Shown piece after piece: positions 1 through 6,738 of a DNA stretch of 15,209 nt. The notes beneath the pieces were generated by a model. It worked only from the letters and a program-made list of their open reading frames with translations. It searched no databases and was not told where the DNA came from. The position numbers and the translations under genes were made by a program. Numbering within the stretch: the first letter of the stretch is position 1; every line of letters begins with the position of its first letter. This DNA comes from JAMXLO01 sp041487355 (GTDB lineage: Bacteria; Pseudomonadota; Alphaproteobacteria; Acetobacterales; Acetobacteraceae): contig JBGPND010000126.1 in assembly GCA_041487355.1 (NCBI GenBank), positions 1-15,209 on the forward strand, given 5' to 3'.

Positions 1-366
1 GATGTCGCCGAGGCTGTGGATGCAATTCGCCTCGCCGAGCACACCCCCGATGCGCCGATACAGCACCAGCGCCGCATCGTACCGGGCCGCCGCCGCCGCG
101 TGATCGGAGCGCCGGAGCGCGATGTCGCCGAGGCTGAAGATGCAATTCGCCTCGCCGTGCACGTTCCCGATGCGCCGATACAGCACCAGCGCCGCATCGA
201 ACCGGGCCGCCGCCGCCGCGTGATCGGAGCGCCGGCGCGCGATGTCGCCGAGGCTGCGGATGCAATTCGCCTCGCCGTGCACAGCCCCGATGCGCCGATA
301 CAGCACCAGCGCCTCATCGTACCGGGCCGCCGCCGCCGCGTGATCGGAGCGCTGGAGCGCTATCTG
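1..366 (-). repeat. Three near-identical 120-bp tandem repeats encoding 40-residue TPR units
   Basis: Units at 1-120, 121-240 and 241-360 differ pairwise at only 5 to 9 of 120 positions by hand count (about 92-96% identity). Each encodes a unit containing RRSDHAAAAAR, DxALVLYRRIG and GEANCIxSLGDI. The differences fall on a few codons: after YRRIG, before GEANC, between CI and SL, and around A-x-x-RSD. The array continues beyond the left edge, so the copy number is unknown. Confidence 0.95.
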
Positions 367-2565
367 TCCGAGTTTGAGCATTAGTACAGCACGCTGTGCC
401 GCTTGCCCATTTTGCCGCGCCACCGCGAGGGTGAGGCTGTTCACGGCCCCCCTGGCGGAAAAGCGATGAAATTCGGCAAGGCCAATTAGCGCTCTGTCCA
501 TGGCGCTGCTCGAAGCTCCGGACTCCACGGCAAGGGAACAGACCGGATCGAGATTATCGACCTCTGCTTCGACCTCTTCGCGCACCTGGCCCCAATCGCT
601 TCTTCCGATTTTATCGGCCTTGCTACCAATCATGAGGTAACGGTCGATCAGGCGTTGGCGGTCACCCGGCATCATCTGAACATCTTGCCTCGCGCACTCC
701 CGGAGCGGCGTCAGCATGCGCAGACGACGATCGGAACGACGCTCGACAAGCCGCAACTGATGCAGGCAGCCGCTGGCCTCACTGGCCTTCGCTCTTGTCA
801 CCACCCCACGCTCACCCAACAGCGACGGAACGTCGGCCTCTGCCAGTCCGCCAGGGAGCAAGGCGAGCAGCCCGACCAACCTGCGCGCGAGCGGCGTGGA
901 CTGCATCCGGCGACTGCCCAGCGACAGGGCCAATGACACTTTGACGCTGGTGAGCCGGCTCTCCTGTTCGCCGGGACGATGCAGTATGTCCGCGTGAGCT
1001 GCGTCCCAGCGTTCGCGCAGACCTTTGAGCGTCGGGAGTCCACTGGCCTGGGCGGCGACGAGCTGGATTGACAGCGCGTGCCCATCCAGCGCCTCCAGCA
1101 GATACGGCAGATCAGGGTCGGTCTCGAACGAGGCGCCAGCAATCGCGACGAACGCGTCGCGCGCGGCCACCGGGGTGAGCTTCGGTAGGTCCTCGATGGC
1201 AATCGCACCGATGATATGGGGCGCCACACCGCGGATCGTGACGGCGAGGGACAGACCCTCGATCTGCGCCGCCAGGTTCAGCAGGCGCTCTGATTCTTGT
1301 CGATCGAGCTCGAACACGGTCTCGGCATTGTCCAGAATCGCGGCGATTGGCCGTTCAGCGGCATTCGTCTCGAGGATGCGCAACAGGGATACTTCGTCAC
1401 CGGTCGGCGGCAGACCGAGCGCTTCGACGAGTTTGGCAAGGATCGCCCGCGGCTCCGTTGCGGTCTCGAGCGAGGCGAAGATTCGGCGCCTGTGGAACCA
1501 GGCAATGATGCGCGGGTCGTAGAGCGCGGCCGTCGCCACCGCGGTCTTTCCCATGCCGGGACCACCCGCGACGATCGCTGGCTTGCCCGCCAGCAAGGTA
1601 CCCACGATCAGCTCGATCTCGCTGTCGCGGCCGAAGAGCTCAGGCTTGGGCTCGTGCTGATCGATGCAGTGGATTGTGTCGTCGGGATCGGCAACCTGCG
1701 CTGCCGGCACTGGCAACGGCAGGTTACGCAGTAGCGGCAAGAGATCATCGTACGCCTTGCCGAACACCACCGGAAACAGCCGTCTGGGATGATCCGGCGA
1801 AGGGGGCAGCGCTAATTTCCCTGCCCCGTCTATCTCTTGACGGATGAGCCAGTAGCGGCGCGGGGCAACGTCTTGCCATTCCGAAAGGAACGAGTCGAGG
1901 CGCGAGAAGTCAGGATCGGTGAGTCCATCCTGACTGCAGCCGATGAACACGGTCGGACGGTCAAGGGTCGCGATGTCCTGCAGCAATTTGCGCCGACTGT
2001 CCGCCGAATGTTCGCCATAGGACTTCGAGCCGAGCACCACCTGCTCGGGTGAACGCCAATGTCCGTGCAGATGCAGAATCCCCTGTGGCGTCGGCTCGCG
2101 CAAGAGGCGGAGCGTTCCGGCGTGATCGGACCAACTGATCGCTGGCAGAGCTGTCGCCTGGGTAAGGACGTCGTCGTAGTTCGTGGTGGCGATTGGGCAG
2201 CCAAGTGCCATGATCGCGTCCAGTAGATCGCGTCTCTCTGGTGTCAGCTTGCCAACCACACCTTCGAGCCAAACGGCAAACTCGGCATTGTGCGCGCCGC
2301 CAAGCTTTTCGGTCACCTCATTGGCGACCGCGATCCAGGCGTCGGTGTGTCCGGTCGTCAGCTTCTGCCGGCTTTCGACAGCCCACGCGCCGGCATTGGC
2401 ATCGAGGTCCTCGACGCGCTTGACGCCCGAGTGGATGAGGTCCGCCCAACTGGGTGCTGCGCCGTTCGTGGCCTGGGTGGAGACCCCGGCACCACAGACG
2501 ATCAACGGCTTCCGGTCGCTGGAGCGAACGGCTCTTTGCAGTTCCTCGATCAGGAACTCGGTCAT
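1..2565 (-). CDS. SIR2-STAND(NB-ARC-like)-TPR protein, putative antiphage NADase (C-terminus off the window)
   Basis: An open frame runs from ATG at 2565 to the left edge, 855 codons with no stop, so the C-terminus is missing. Residues 1 to about 290 look like a SIR2-family NADase: GAGVS at 25-29, TTNYD at 127-131 (candidate Asn129), LHLHGH at 164-169 (candidate His167), VVLGS at 176-180 and FIGCSQDGLTD at 207-217. A STAND/NB-ARC-like ATPase follows: FGRDSE at 311-316, Walker A GGPGMGKT at 334-341, Walker B AAILDNAE at 408-415 and a TIRG arginine near 445. Residues from about 716 are TPRs of 40 residues that are almost identical to each other. In known SIR2-STAND defence proteins, target sensing triggers ATP-dependent assembly and NAD+ depletion. 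That role is inferred here by layout. No signal peptide or membrane segment is visible, so it is probably cytoplasmic. A weak AGAGG precedes the start. It is divergent from the amidase and appears to stand alone in the window. Confidence 0.9.
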   Translation of the reverse strand, partial: MTEFLIEELQRAVRSSDRKPLIVCGAGVSTQATNGAAPSWADLIHSGVKRVEDLDANAGAWAVESRQKLTTGHTDAWIAVANEVTEKLGGAHNAEFAVWLEGVVGKLTPERRDLLDAIMALGCPIATTNYDDVLTQATALPAISWSDHAGTLRLLREPTPQGILHLHGHWRSPEQVVLGSKSYGEHSADSRRKLLQDIATLDRPTVFIGCSQDGLTDPDFSRLDSFLSEWQDVAPRRYWLIRQEIDGAGKLALPPSPDHPRRLFPVVFGKAYDDLLPLLRNLPLPVPAAQVADPDDTIHCIDQHEPKPELFGRDSEIELIVGTLLAGKPAIVAGGPGMGKTAVATAALYDPRIIAWFHRRRIFASLETATEPRAILAKLVEALGLPPTGDEVSLLRILETNAAERPIAAILDNAETVFELDRQESERLLNLAAQIEGLSLAVTIRGVAPHIIGAIAIEDLPKLTPVAARDAFVAIAGASFETDPDLPYLLEALDGHALSIQLVAAQASGLPTLKGLRERWDAAHADILHRPGEQESRLTSVKVSLALSLGSRRMQSTPLARRLVGLLALLPGGLAEADVPSLLGERGVVTRAKASEASGCLHQLRLVERRSDRRLRMLTPLRECARQDVQMMPGDRQRLIDRYLMIGSKADKIGRSDWGQVREEVEAEVDNLDPVCSLAVESGASSSAMDRALIGLAEFHRFSARGAVNSLTLAVARQNGQAAQRAVLMLKLGQIALQRSDHAAAAARYDEALVLYRRIGAVHGEANCIRSLGDIARRRSDHAAAAARFDAALVLYRRIGNVHGEANCIFSLGDIALRRSDHAAAAARYDAALVLYRRIGGVLGEANCIHSLGDI

Positions 2566-2605
2566 TTGCCTCTATCCAGTGCGATGTTACTCGCCCCAAG
2601 GCCAA

Positions 2606-2634
2606 AGTGTATTTGTTGCCATTTCGGTTCGCAA
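2606..2634 (-). promoter_or_regulatory. Candidate sigma70-type promoter for the SIR2-STAND-TPR gene
   Basis: On the minus strand TTGCGA (2634-2629) and TACACT (2611-2606) are separated by 17 nt. Each matches the sigma70 consensus at 4 of 6 positions, and the -10 lies 40 nt upstream of the ATG at 2565. The segment is more AT-rich than its surroundings. Assigned by eye only. Confidence 0.35.
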
Positions 2635-2682
2635 GCGGTCAGGCTGGCGCACGCCCCCCATACGCAGCGCCATCACACATGT

Positions 2683-2723
2683 CTTTGCGTGCTTTGTGCT
2701 CTTTGTGCGCTTCGTGTTGAATT
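2683..2723. repeat. Short tandem 9-mer block (CTTTGTGCG-like)
   Basis: Four 9-bp units run head to tail: CTTTGCGTG, CTTTGTGCT, CTTTGTGCG and CTTCGTGTT, followed by GAATTC. The block is noncoding and lies between the divergent SIR2-STAND and amidase genes. Similar AACACGAAG..CACAAAG strings are familiar as dispersed intergenic repeats in bacterial genomes. That is recalled knowledge and cannot be tested inside one window. Confidence 0.5.
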
Positions 2724-2785
2724 CCTTCCTTCCGACTGGCACGCTACCTGCGGTGAGTGCCTCTCGGAAGACAATACCCCCAGGC

Positions 2786-2822
2786 GCGAGATTGCTTCGT
2801 CGCTGCGCTCCTCGCAATGACA
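2786..2822. repeat. Dispersed intergenic repeat (GAGATTGCTTCGTCG...GCAATGAC type)
   Basis: This segment begins GCGAGATTGCTTCGTCG and ends CTCGCAATGACA. It contains the ATTGC/GCAAT inverted pair around a GC-rich core. The string resembles a palindromic repeat dispersed in many proteobacterial genomes, often near gene ends. It ends just before the ribosome binding site of the amidase and may be in that gene's 5' leader. Confidence 0.5.
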
Positions 2823-2841
2823 GGCAAAGGTGGAGTACGCA

Positions 2842-4335
2842 ATGACCGAACCCTGTGACCTGACCGCCATCGAAGCGCGCCGCCTCATCGGCCAGAAGAA
2901 ACTCGCCCCCACCGAACTGCTGGCAAGCTGCATCGCCCGCATCGAAGCGGTGGACCCCGCGGTCAACGCCATGGTCGCACGCGACTTCGATCGCGCGCGC
3001 GTCGCTGCGAAATCCGCCGATGCGGCCGTGACGCGCGGCGACGACCTGCCGCCGCTGCACGGGTTGCCGATCGGCATCAAGGACCTGCAGGAAACCGAGG
3101 GTCTGCGCACCACGTTCGGCAGCCCGATCTTCCGCGACCACATCCCCGCCACCGATGAACGCCTGGTCGCCGCGGTGCGCGCAGCGGGCGCCATCGTCCT
3201 CGGCAAGACCAACACGCCGGAATTCGGCGCCGGCGCCAACACGCGCAACGCAGTCTATGGCGCCACCGGCAATCCGTTCGATCCGACGCTTTCGGCCGCC
3301 GGCTCGTCCGGTGGTTCGGCCGTGGCGCTGGCCACCGGCATGGTGCCGATTTGCTCCGGCTCCGACACCGGCGGCTCCTTGCGCAATCCCGCCGCGTTCT
3401 CCGGCATCGCCGGCTTCCGTCCCACCCCTGGCTTGGTCGCCAACGAAAGGCGTGGCCTGGGCTGGAACAATCTGTCGGTTGCTGGGCCGATGGCCCGCAC
3501 CGTGCCCGATCTGTGTCTGCTGCTGTCGACCATGGTCAGCGACGATCCCCGCGATCCGCTGGCCACAACGGTGCACGGCCAAATGGTGCGTCGGCCGGAG
3601 GACTTCGCGGTGCCGAAGCGCATCGATCTGTCCCGCCTGCGCGTCGCGATCACCGCGGATTTCGGCTTCGCCCCGACCGAACGGCACATCGCGGAAGTGT
3701 TTGCGGAGCAGACCGGCCTGTTCCGGCACGTCTTCGCCCGCGCCGAGAACACCACCCCGGATTGTTCCGGTGCCGACGACGCATTCGAGGTACTGCGCTC
3801 CCTCGGCTTCCTGGCGAGCCACGTCGAGAAAGTGCGTACCCGCCCGCAGGATGTCGGGCCGAATGTTCGCGCCAATGTCGAGGAAGGCCTGCGCTACACA
3901 GCCGCCGATGTCGCGCGGGCACAGTCGCTGCAAACCGCGTTGTATCGCCGCTGGCAGGACTTCTTTCGCGACTGGGATGTGATCCTGACCCCGTCGATCA
4001 CCATAAGCCCGCGTTCATGGCGCGAGCTCTACCCGGCCGAGATCGACGGCAAGCAGACCCGCACATACTTCCATTGGCTGGCGCTTGCCTACGCCGTGAC
4101 GCTGCCGGGTCATCCCGCCGTGTCGTTGCCGGTGGGCCTCGATCGGCATGGCATGCCGTTCGGCTTGCAGATCGTCGGTCCGCGCGGCGGCGATGCGTTC
4201 GTGCTTTCGATTGCCGCCGAACTGGAGGCGCTGCTGGCGGGCGATGTGCGCACCGCGCGTCCGGTCCCTGATCTCGCGCGGCTGAAATCGGCGCGGCCGA
4301 TCAGCGAGATGCCAGGCTTCCTGGGGTTCGACTGA
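2842..4335 (+). CDS. Amidase signature family amidohydrolase
   Basis: A 497-residue protein of the amidase signature (AS) family, which hydrolyses carboxylic amides through a Ser-cisSer-Lys triad. Counting from ATG 2842, Lys80 lies in GLPIGIKDL, the cis-Ser is Ser155 in AAGSSGGS, and the nucleophile is Ser179 in GSDTGGSLRNP. All three are intact, and the length is normal for the family. An in-frame GTG at 2830 would add four residues. I prefer the ATG because AAGGTGGAG (2827-2835) is well spaced from it and overlaps the GTG. No signal peptide is visible, so it is likely cytoplasmic. The substrate cannot be read from the sequence; indole-acetamide-, nicotinamide- and peptide-amide-type enzymes share these motifs. 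It appears monocistronic: the gene before it is divergent and the gene after it is convergent. Confidence 0.93.
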   Translation: MTEPCDLTAIEARRLIGQKKLAPTELLASCIARIEAVDPAVNAMVARDFDRARVAAKSADAAVTRGDDLPPLHGLPIGIKDLQETEGLRTTFGSPIFRDHIPATDERLVAAVRAAGAIVLGKTNTPEFGAGANTRNAVYGATGNPFDPTLSAAGSSGGSAVALATGMVPICSGSDTGGSLRNPAAFSGIAGFRPTPGLVANERRGLGWNNLSVAGPMARTVPDLCLLLSTMVSDDPRDPLATTVHGQMVRRPEDFAVPKRIDLSRLRVAITADFGFAPTERHIAEVFAEQTGLFRHVFARAENTTPDCSGADDAFEVLRSLGFLASHVEKVRTRPQDVGPNVRANVEEGLRYTAADVARAQSLQTALYRRWQDFFRDWDVILTPSITISPRSWRELYPAEIDGKQTRTYFHWLALAYAVTLPGHPAVSLPVGLDRHGMPFGLQIVGPRGGDAFVLSIAAELEALLAGDVRTARPVPDLARLKSARPISEMPGFLGFD

Positions 4336-4363
4336 CGTGGCCCCTGGTGGATCGGCACAGCGG

Positions 4364-4380
4364 GCCTGGACCTTCCAGGC
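4364..4380. terminator. Hairpin between convergent genes, possible terminator
   Basis: GCCTGGA-CCT-TCCAGGC is a perfect 7-bp stem with a 3-nt loop. It begins 29 nt after the amidase stop and lies in the 143-bp gap before the convergent eqolisin-like gene ends. There is no T-run on either side, so intrinsic termination is uncertain. Confidence 0.35.
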
Positions 4381-4478
4381 ACCACCGTTCACTCTAGAAC
4401 CAGTGGCCAGTTGCACCCGAGACAGAAGTTCCACGACCAGACGGACGCCAAGGCGGTACTCAATGCGGGCACCCCCGG

Positions 4479-5681
4479 TCATGCAGAGTTCCCCGTATAG
4501 GATACCAGCGCCGCATCGTCTCCCTCGAGTGCCGCCGACGACACGATGATCCCTGGCTGGTCCATGCCGGGCTGGTAGGTCGCCCCAGGCTTTTTCGGGG
4601 TCCAATCGGCCAGCCTGATCAACCTCGCGAGTTGGAGCTGTCGGTCCTCCAGCGTGATCCCTGCCGGCGAGCTGACCGCGACCTGCGCGTTGCAGTCGTA
4701 AAAGACGACCGAGCCAGAGTCGCAGAACGGCAGCAGGTCGGGGGTCGTCGGCTGGGTTGGCCGCTCCACGATCCACTCCGCGGTCTTACCCTCCACCGTC
4801 ACGGCGTGGTTGGGATTCGGCCATGATGGCGTCGGCGGGGTCAAATCGAAAGGCGGGAACACCTGGCCCAAGGACTGATTCTTGAGAAAGAATCTGACCG
4901 TGCTGTCATTGAGCACGTTCAACTGCGCATAGATGAGGTCGCCGGGCTGAACCGGAAACAGACTTTGCGGGATGTCGATCGGATGATTGAACGGATCGTC
5001 CTTAAGCCACCACTGCCACCATGCACCCACGGTCACGCTCAGGTCGCCCGGGTTGCTGGTGTCCTTCGGCACCGAGACGCAATGCGCGGTGCCGATCTGC
5101 GGGAGCGAAAGACTCCCCGGGTCGTGACCGTCCAGCCCGATCCAGGCGCTCGAGAAATAGTCGCCAACTAGCCATGCGCCGCCGGAGGCGGACGGCGGCG
5201 GAGGATAGGGGCGCGGCACGATCCAGGTGGCCTGAAGCAGTACGTACCCCTCGTCGGGATTGTTCCTGACACATGCGCCCGACCAGTTGCCGCTCACCTC
5301 CTGGGTCGGTGCGAGGCCGCTCAGGAACTGGTGCTGCCGACGGGTGCGGGAGATCGTGAACAGCTTCGTTAGATCCGCAACCAATCCCGGTAGCACCTCG
5401 GGCAGGACAAACCGCAAGGGCGGTGACATCGCCCGCCGCCAGTTTGCGTACGCGCGCGGATTGGTCGTGCGATCGGGACGCGGCGGCAGCTTGAATAGCT
5501 CGAGCTCCCCTTGCGTTGCCGCCAGCGGGTCGAAGCCCGGCGGCGGTGACGCCTTGGCGAACGTCACCCGCTTATTGAGTTCTACCCAGACCCGTTCGTA
5601 GAGTGGTTCCCAGGCCTTGTCCTGACCGGGATCACGCTCTCGCCGCTCGTCTGAAGCTTGGGTCACGGCTGCGGATTCCAT
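4479..5681 (-). CDS. Eqolisin-like (peptidase G1 / Peptidase_A4 fold) protein
   Basis: A 400-residue protein. From about residue 130 it resembles the glutamic peptidase (eqolisin) beta-sandwich: SGNWSGA at 130-136, ATWIVP at 151-156, SAWIGLDG at 178-185, WWQWW at 221-225, a GDLIYAQL strand at 247-254, KTAEWIVERP at 299-308 and a SGSVVFYDC strand near the end. Glu302 in AEWIVE fits the catalytic Glu of scytalidoglutamic peptidase. The catalytic Gln is less clear: Gln195 in SLPQIG is a candidate but does not align simply, so activity is uncertain. Fungal eqolisins are secreted, but this protein starts MESAAVTQASDERR with no signal peptide and carries about 125 unrecognised N-terminal residues. 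Its start overlaps the end of the upstream haloperoxidase-type gene by 19 nt, implying coupled translation. Confidence 0.75.
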   Translation of the reverse strand: MESAAVTQASDERRERDPGQDKAWEPLYERVWVELNKRVTFAKASPPPGFDPLAATQGELELFKLPPRPDRTTNPRAYANWRRAMSPPLRFVLPEVLPGLVADLTKLFTISRTRRQHQFLSGLAPTQEVSGNWSGACVRNNPDEGYVLLQATWIVPRPYPPPPSASGGAWLVGDYFSSAWIGLDGHDPGSLSLPQIGTAHCVSVPKDTSNPGDLSVTVGAWWQWWLKDDPFNHPIDIPQSLFPVQPGDLIYAQLNVLNDSTVRFFLKNQSLGQVFPPFDLTPPTPSWPNPNHAVTVEGKTAEWIVERPTQPTTPDLLPFCDSGSVVFYDCNAQVAVSSPAGITLEDRQLQLARLIRLADWTPKKPGATYQPGMDQPGIIVSSAALEGDDAALVSYTGNSA

Positions 5682-6586
5682 TCTAGCGTTGCCTGCTTGA
5701 CCGCGTCCTTCAGCCTCTGCATCTTCGGGTTCACCGCCACCAGATCGGCGCTCAACTGCGTGAAGATATCATCGGCCAGCTTGGCCCCCTGTTCGCTGTC
5801 GCTCTTGTAGTGGAAGCCTGCGATCTCGCGGTTGCGCGCGATGCGGGCTGCGAGCGCCTTCAGGTTGGTCTCCATGATCGCTGCATTCGCACCGGAAAGC
5901 CCACCGGAAACCGCAGCGGAAACCGCACCGTCAAGGACGAGGCCGACACAGTTGGCCATCAGGCGGGCCTGCGTGGCGTGCCCGCTCGGGTAGGATGCAT
6001 GGCCCGGCGCCTCAAAGGGCGGCAGCAGCGGCGGGCAGAGCTGCGCCGGCCGCTGGCGCTTGTACAGACCCTTGAAGTGCATGGCCGCGAACAGCGCGAT
6101 CTGGCTGGCCGAGTACAGCACCCTGTGGGTGTTGGGGTGGGAATGCGGCGAGGCGTTCAGCAATCCCATGAAGTAGCTGACGAACTCATCCTTTTGGGCG
6201 AGGATCTCGCCCAGTGCATCGGGCCGTTCGAGCCTCGCCAGCAGCACCAAGGCCGCGATCTCCAGCTGCGTGTTGAAGGTGGTGGGGTCTTTCATCGTGA
6301 TCTCATTTGGACCGCTCGGCTTCGTCATATCTGGCCAGAGCGTCGTGACGAACTCCGTCAGCACGCGCCAGGCGAACCAATAGGCACCCCAGTCCCTATC
6401 CGGATAGCCCTTGTCGGTCGGCGCGAGGGGACTGTCGTCGACATTCGGATCGTCCACGAGCGGGTAGTTCACCCGATTGGCGAATGCCCAGTCGCCGCCC
6501 GGATCCCCGATGTTTCCTGCGTTGCCGGTATTGCCCGTATTGCCGGTATTCCCCGTGTTGCCGGAGTTGCCCGTATTGCCGCCCAT
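5663..6586 (-). CDS. PAP2-superfamily / vanadium-dependent haloperoxidase-like protein with N-terminal GNT repeats
   Basis: A 307-residue protein with all three motifs of the acid phosphatase/vanadium haloperoxidase fold: K172-x6-R179-P180, P200-S-G-H203, and R253-x5-H259-x3-D263. These residues bind phosphate or vanadate, so the protein may be a phosphatase or a haloperoxidase. The surrounding helices (about 65-175) resemble soluble haloperoxidase-like proteins rather than membrane PAP2 lipid phosphatases, and no transmembrane segment is evident. Residues 3-26 are eight Gly-Asn-x triplets, mostly GNT, followed by GDPGGD. No signal peptide is present. AAAGGA lies about 8 nt before the ATG, supporting this start. 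It is the first gene of a two-gene unit with the eqolisin-like gene, and its 152-bp leader carries a Crp-type palindrome and a hairpin. Confidence 0.85.
   Translation of the reverse strand: MGGNTGNSGNTGNTGNTGNTGNAGNIGDPGGDWAFANRVNYPLVDDPNVDDSPLAPTDKGYPDRDWGAYWFAWRVLTEFVTTLWPDMTKPSGPNEITMKDPTTFNTQLEIAALVLLARLERPDALGEILAQKDEFVSYFMGLLNASPHSHPNTHRVLYSASQIALFAAMHFKGLYKRQRPAQLCPPLLPPFEAPGHASYPSGHATQARLMANCVGLVLDGAVSAAVSGGLSGANAAIMETNLKALAARIARNREIAGFHYKSDSEQGAKLADDIFTQLSADLVAVNPKMQRLKDAVKQATLEWNPQP
6509..6580 (-). repeat. Eight 9-bp tandem repeats encoding Gly-Asn-Thr triplets
   Basis: The start of the haloperoxidase-like gene is built from eight 9-bp units of the GGCAATACC kind, encoding GNT, GNS, four GNT, GNA and GNI. 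The Gly-x-y periodicity resembles a very short collagen-like stretch. Nine-bp units preserve the frame, so slippage would only change tail length. Confidence 0.9.
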
Positions 6587-6604
6587 GATCTTTATCCTTT
6601 CTTG

Positions 6605-6629
6605 CTGCCCATTCGCACGAGATGGGCAG
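6605..6629 (-). promoter_or_regulatory. 8-bp inverted repeat in the haloperoxidase-like gene leader
   Basis: CTGCCCAT and ATGGGCAG form a perfect 8-bp inverted repeat around a 9-nt loop. The dyad ends a few bases upstream of the Shine-Dalgarno AAAGGA, 19-43 nt before the ATG. It could be an mRNA hairpin influencing initiation or a protein operator. There is no U-tract, so a terminator is unlikely. Confidence 0.45.
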
Positions 6630-6689
6630 GGTTGCCGCCAGAGGGTCGCGGGTCAGTTTCTTATTGACGCGTCTCGATCTGATCCCGTC

Positions 6690-6705
6690 TGTGAGTCCGT
6701 TCACA
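6690..6705. promoter_or_regulatory. Perfect Crp-type operator TGTGA-N6-TCACA
   Basis: TGTGAGTCCGTTCACA matches the E. coli CRP core consensus at all ten specified bases. It sits in the 152-bp gap upstream of the haloperoxidase/eqolisin pair, about 104-119 nt from the ATG. A site centred at 6697.5 in class II position (-41.5) would put the start near 6656 and the -10 at 6668-6663, which reads GTCAAT, a weak 3/6 match. The window also encodes a Crp-family protein with a similar recognition helix. Confidence 0.6.
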
Positions 6706-6738
6706 CCTCCGCGCCACTTTTCCTCCGGCGATCGCGCC

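Noticed and set aside
16..384. Plus-strand 122-codon repetitive frame over the TPR repeats
   Set aside because: It is the reverse complement of the 120-bp TPR-coding units. The minus-strand frame continues into SIR2 and ATPase domains, so the plus frame is a by-product of the repeat.
2587..3933. 448-codon minus-strand open frame opposite the amidase
   Set aside because: It overlaps almost all of the N-terminal two-thirds of a convincing amidase on the other strand, has low-complexity Arg/Gly/Ala composition and shows no family motif. It is a GC-rich antisense shadow.
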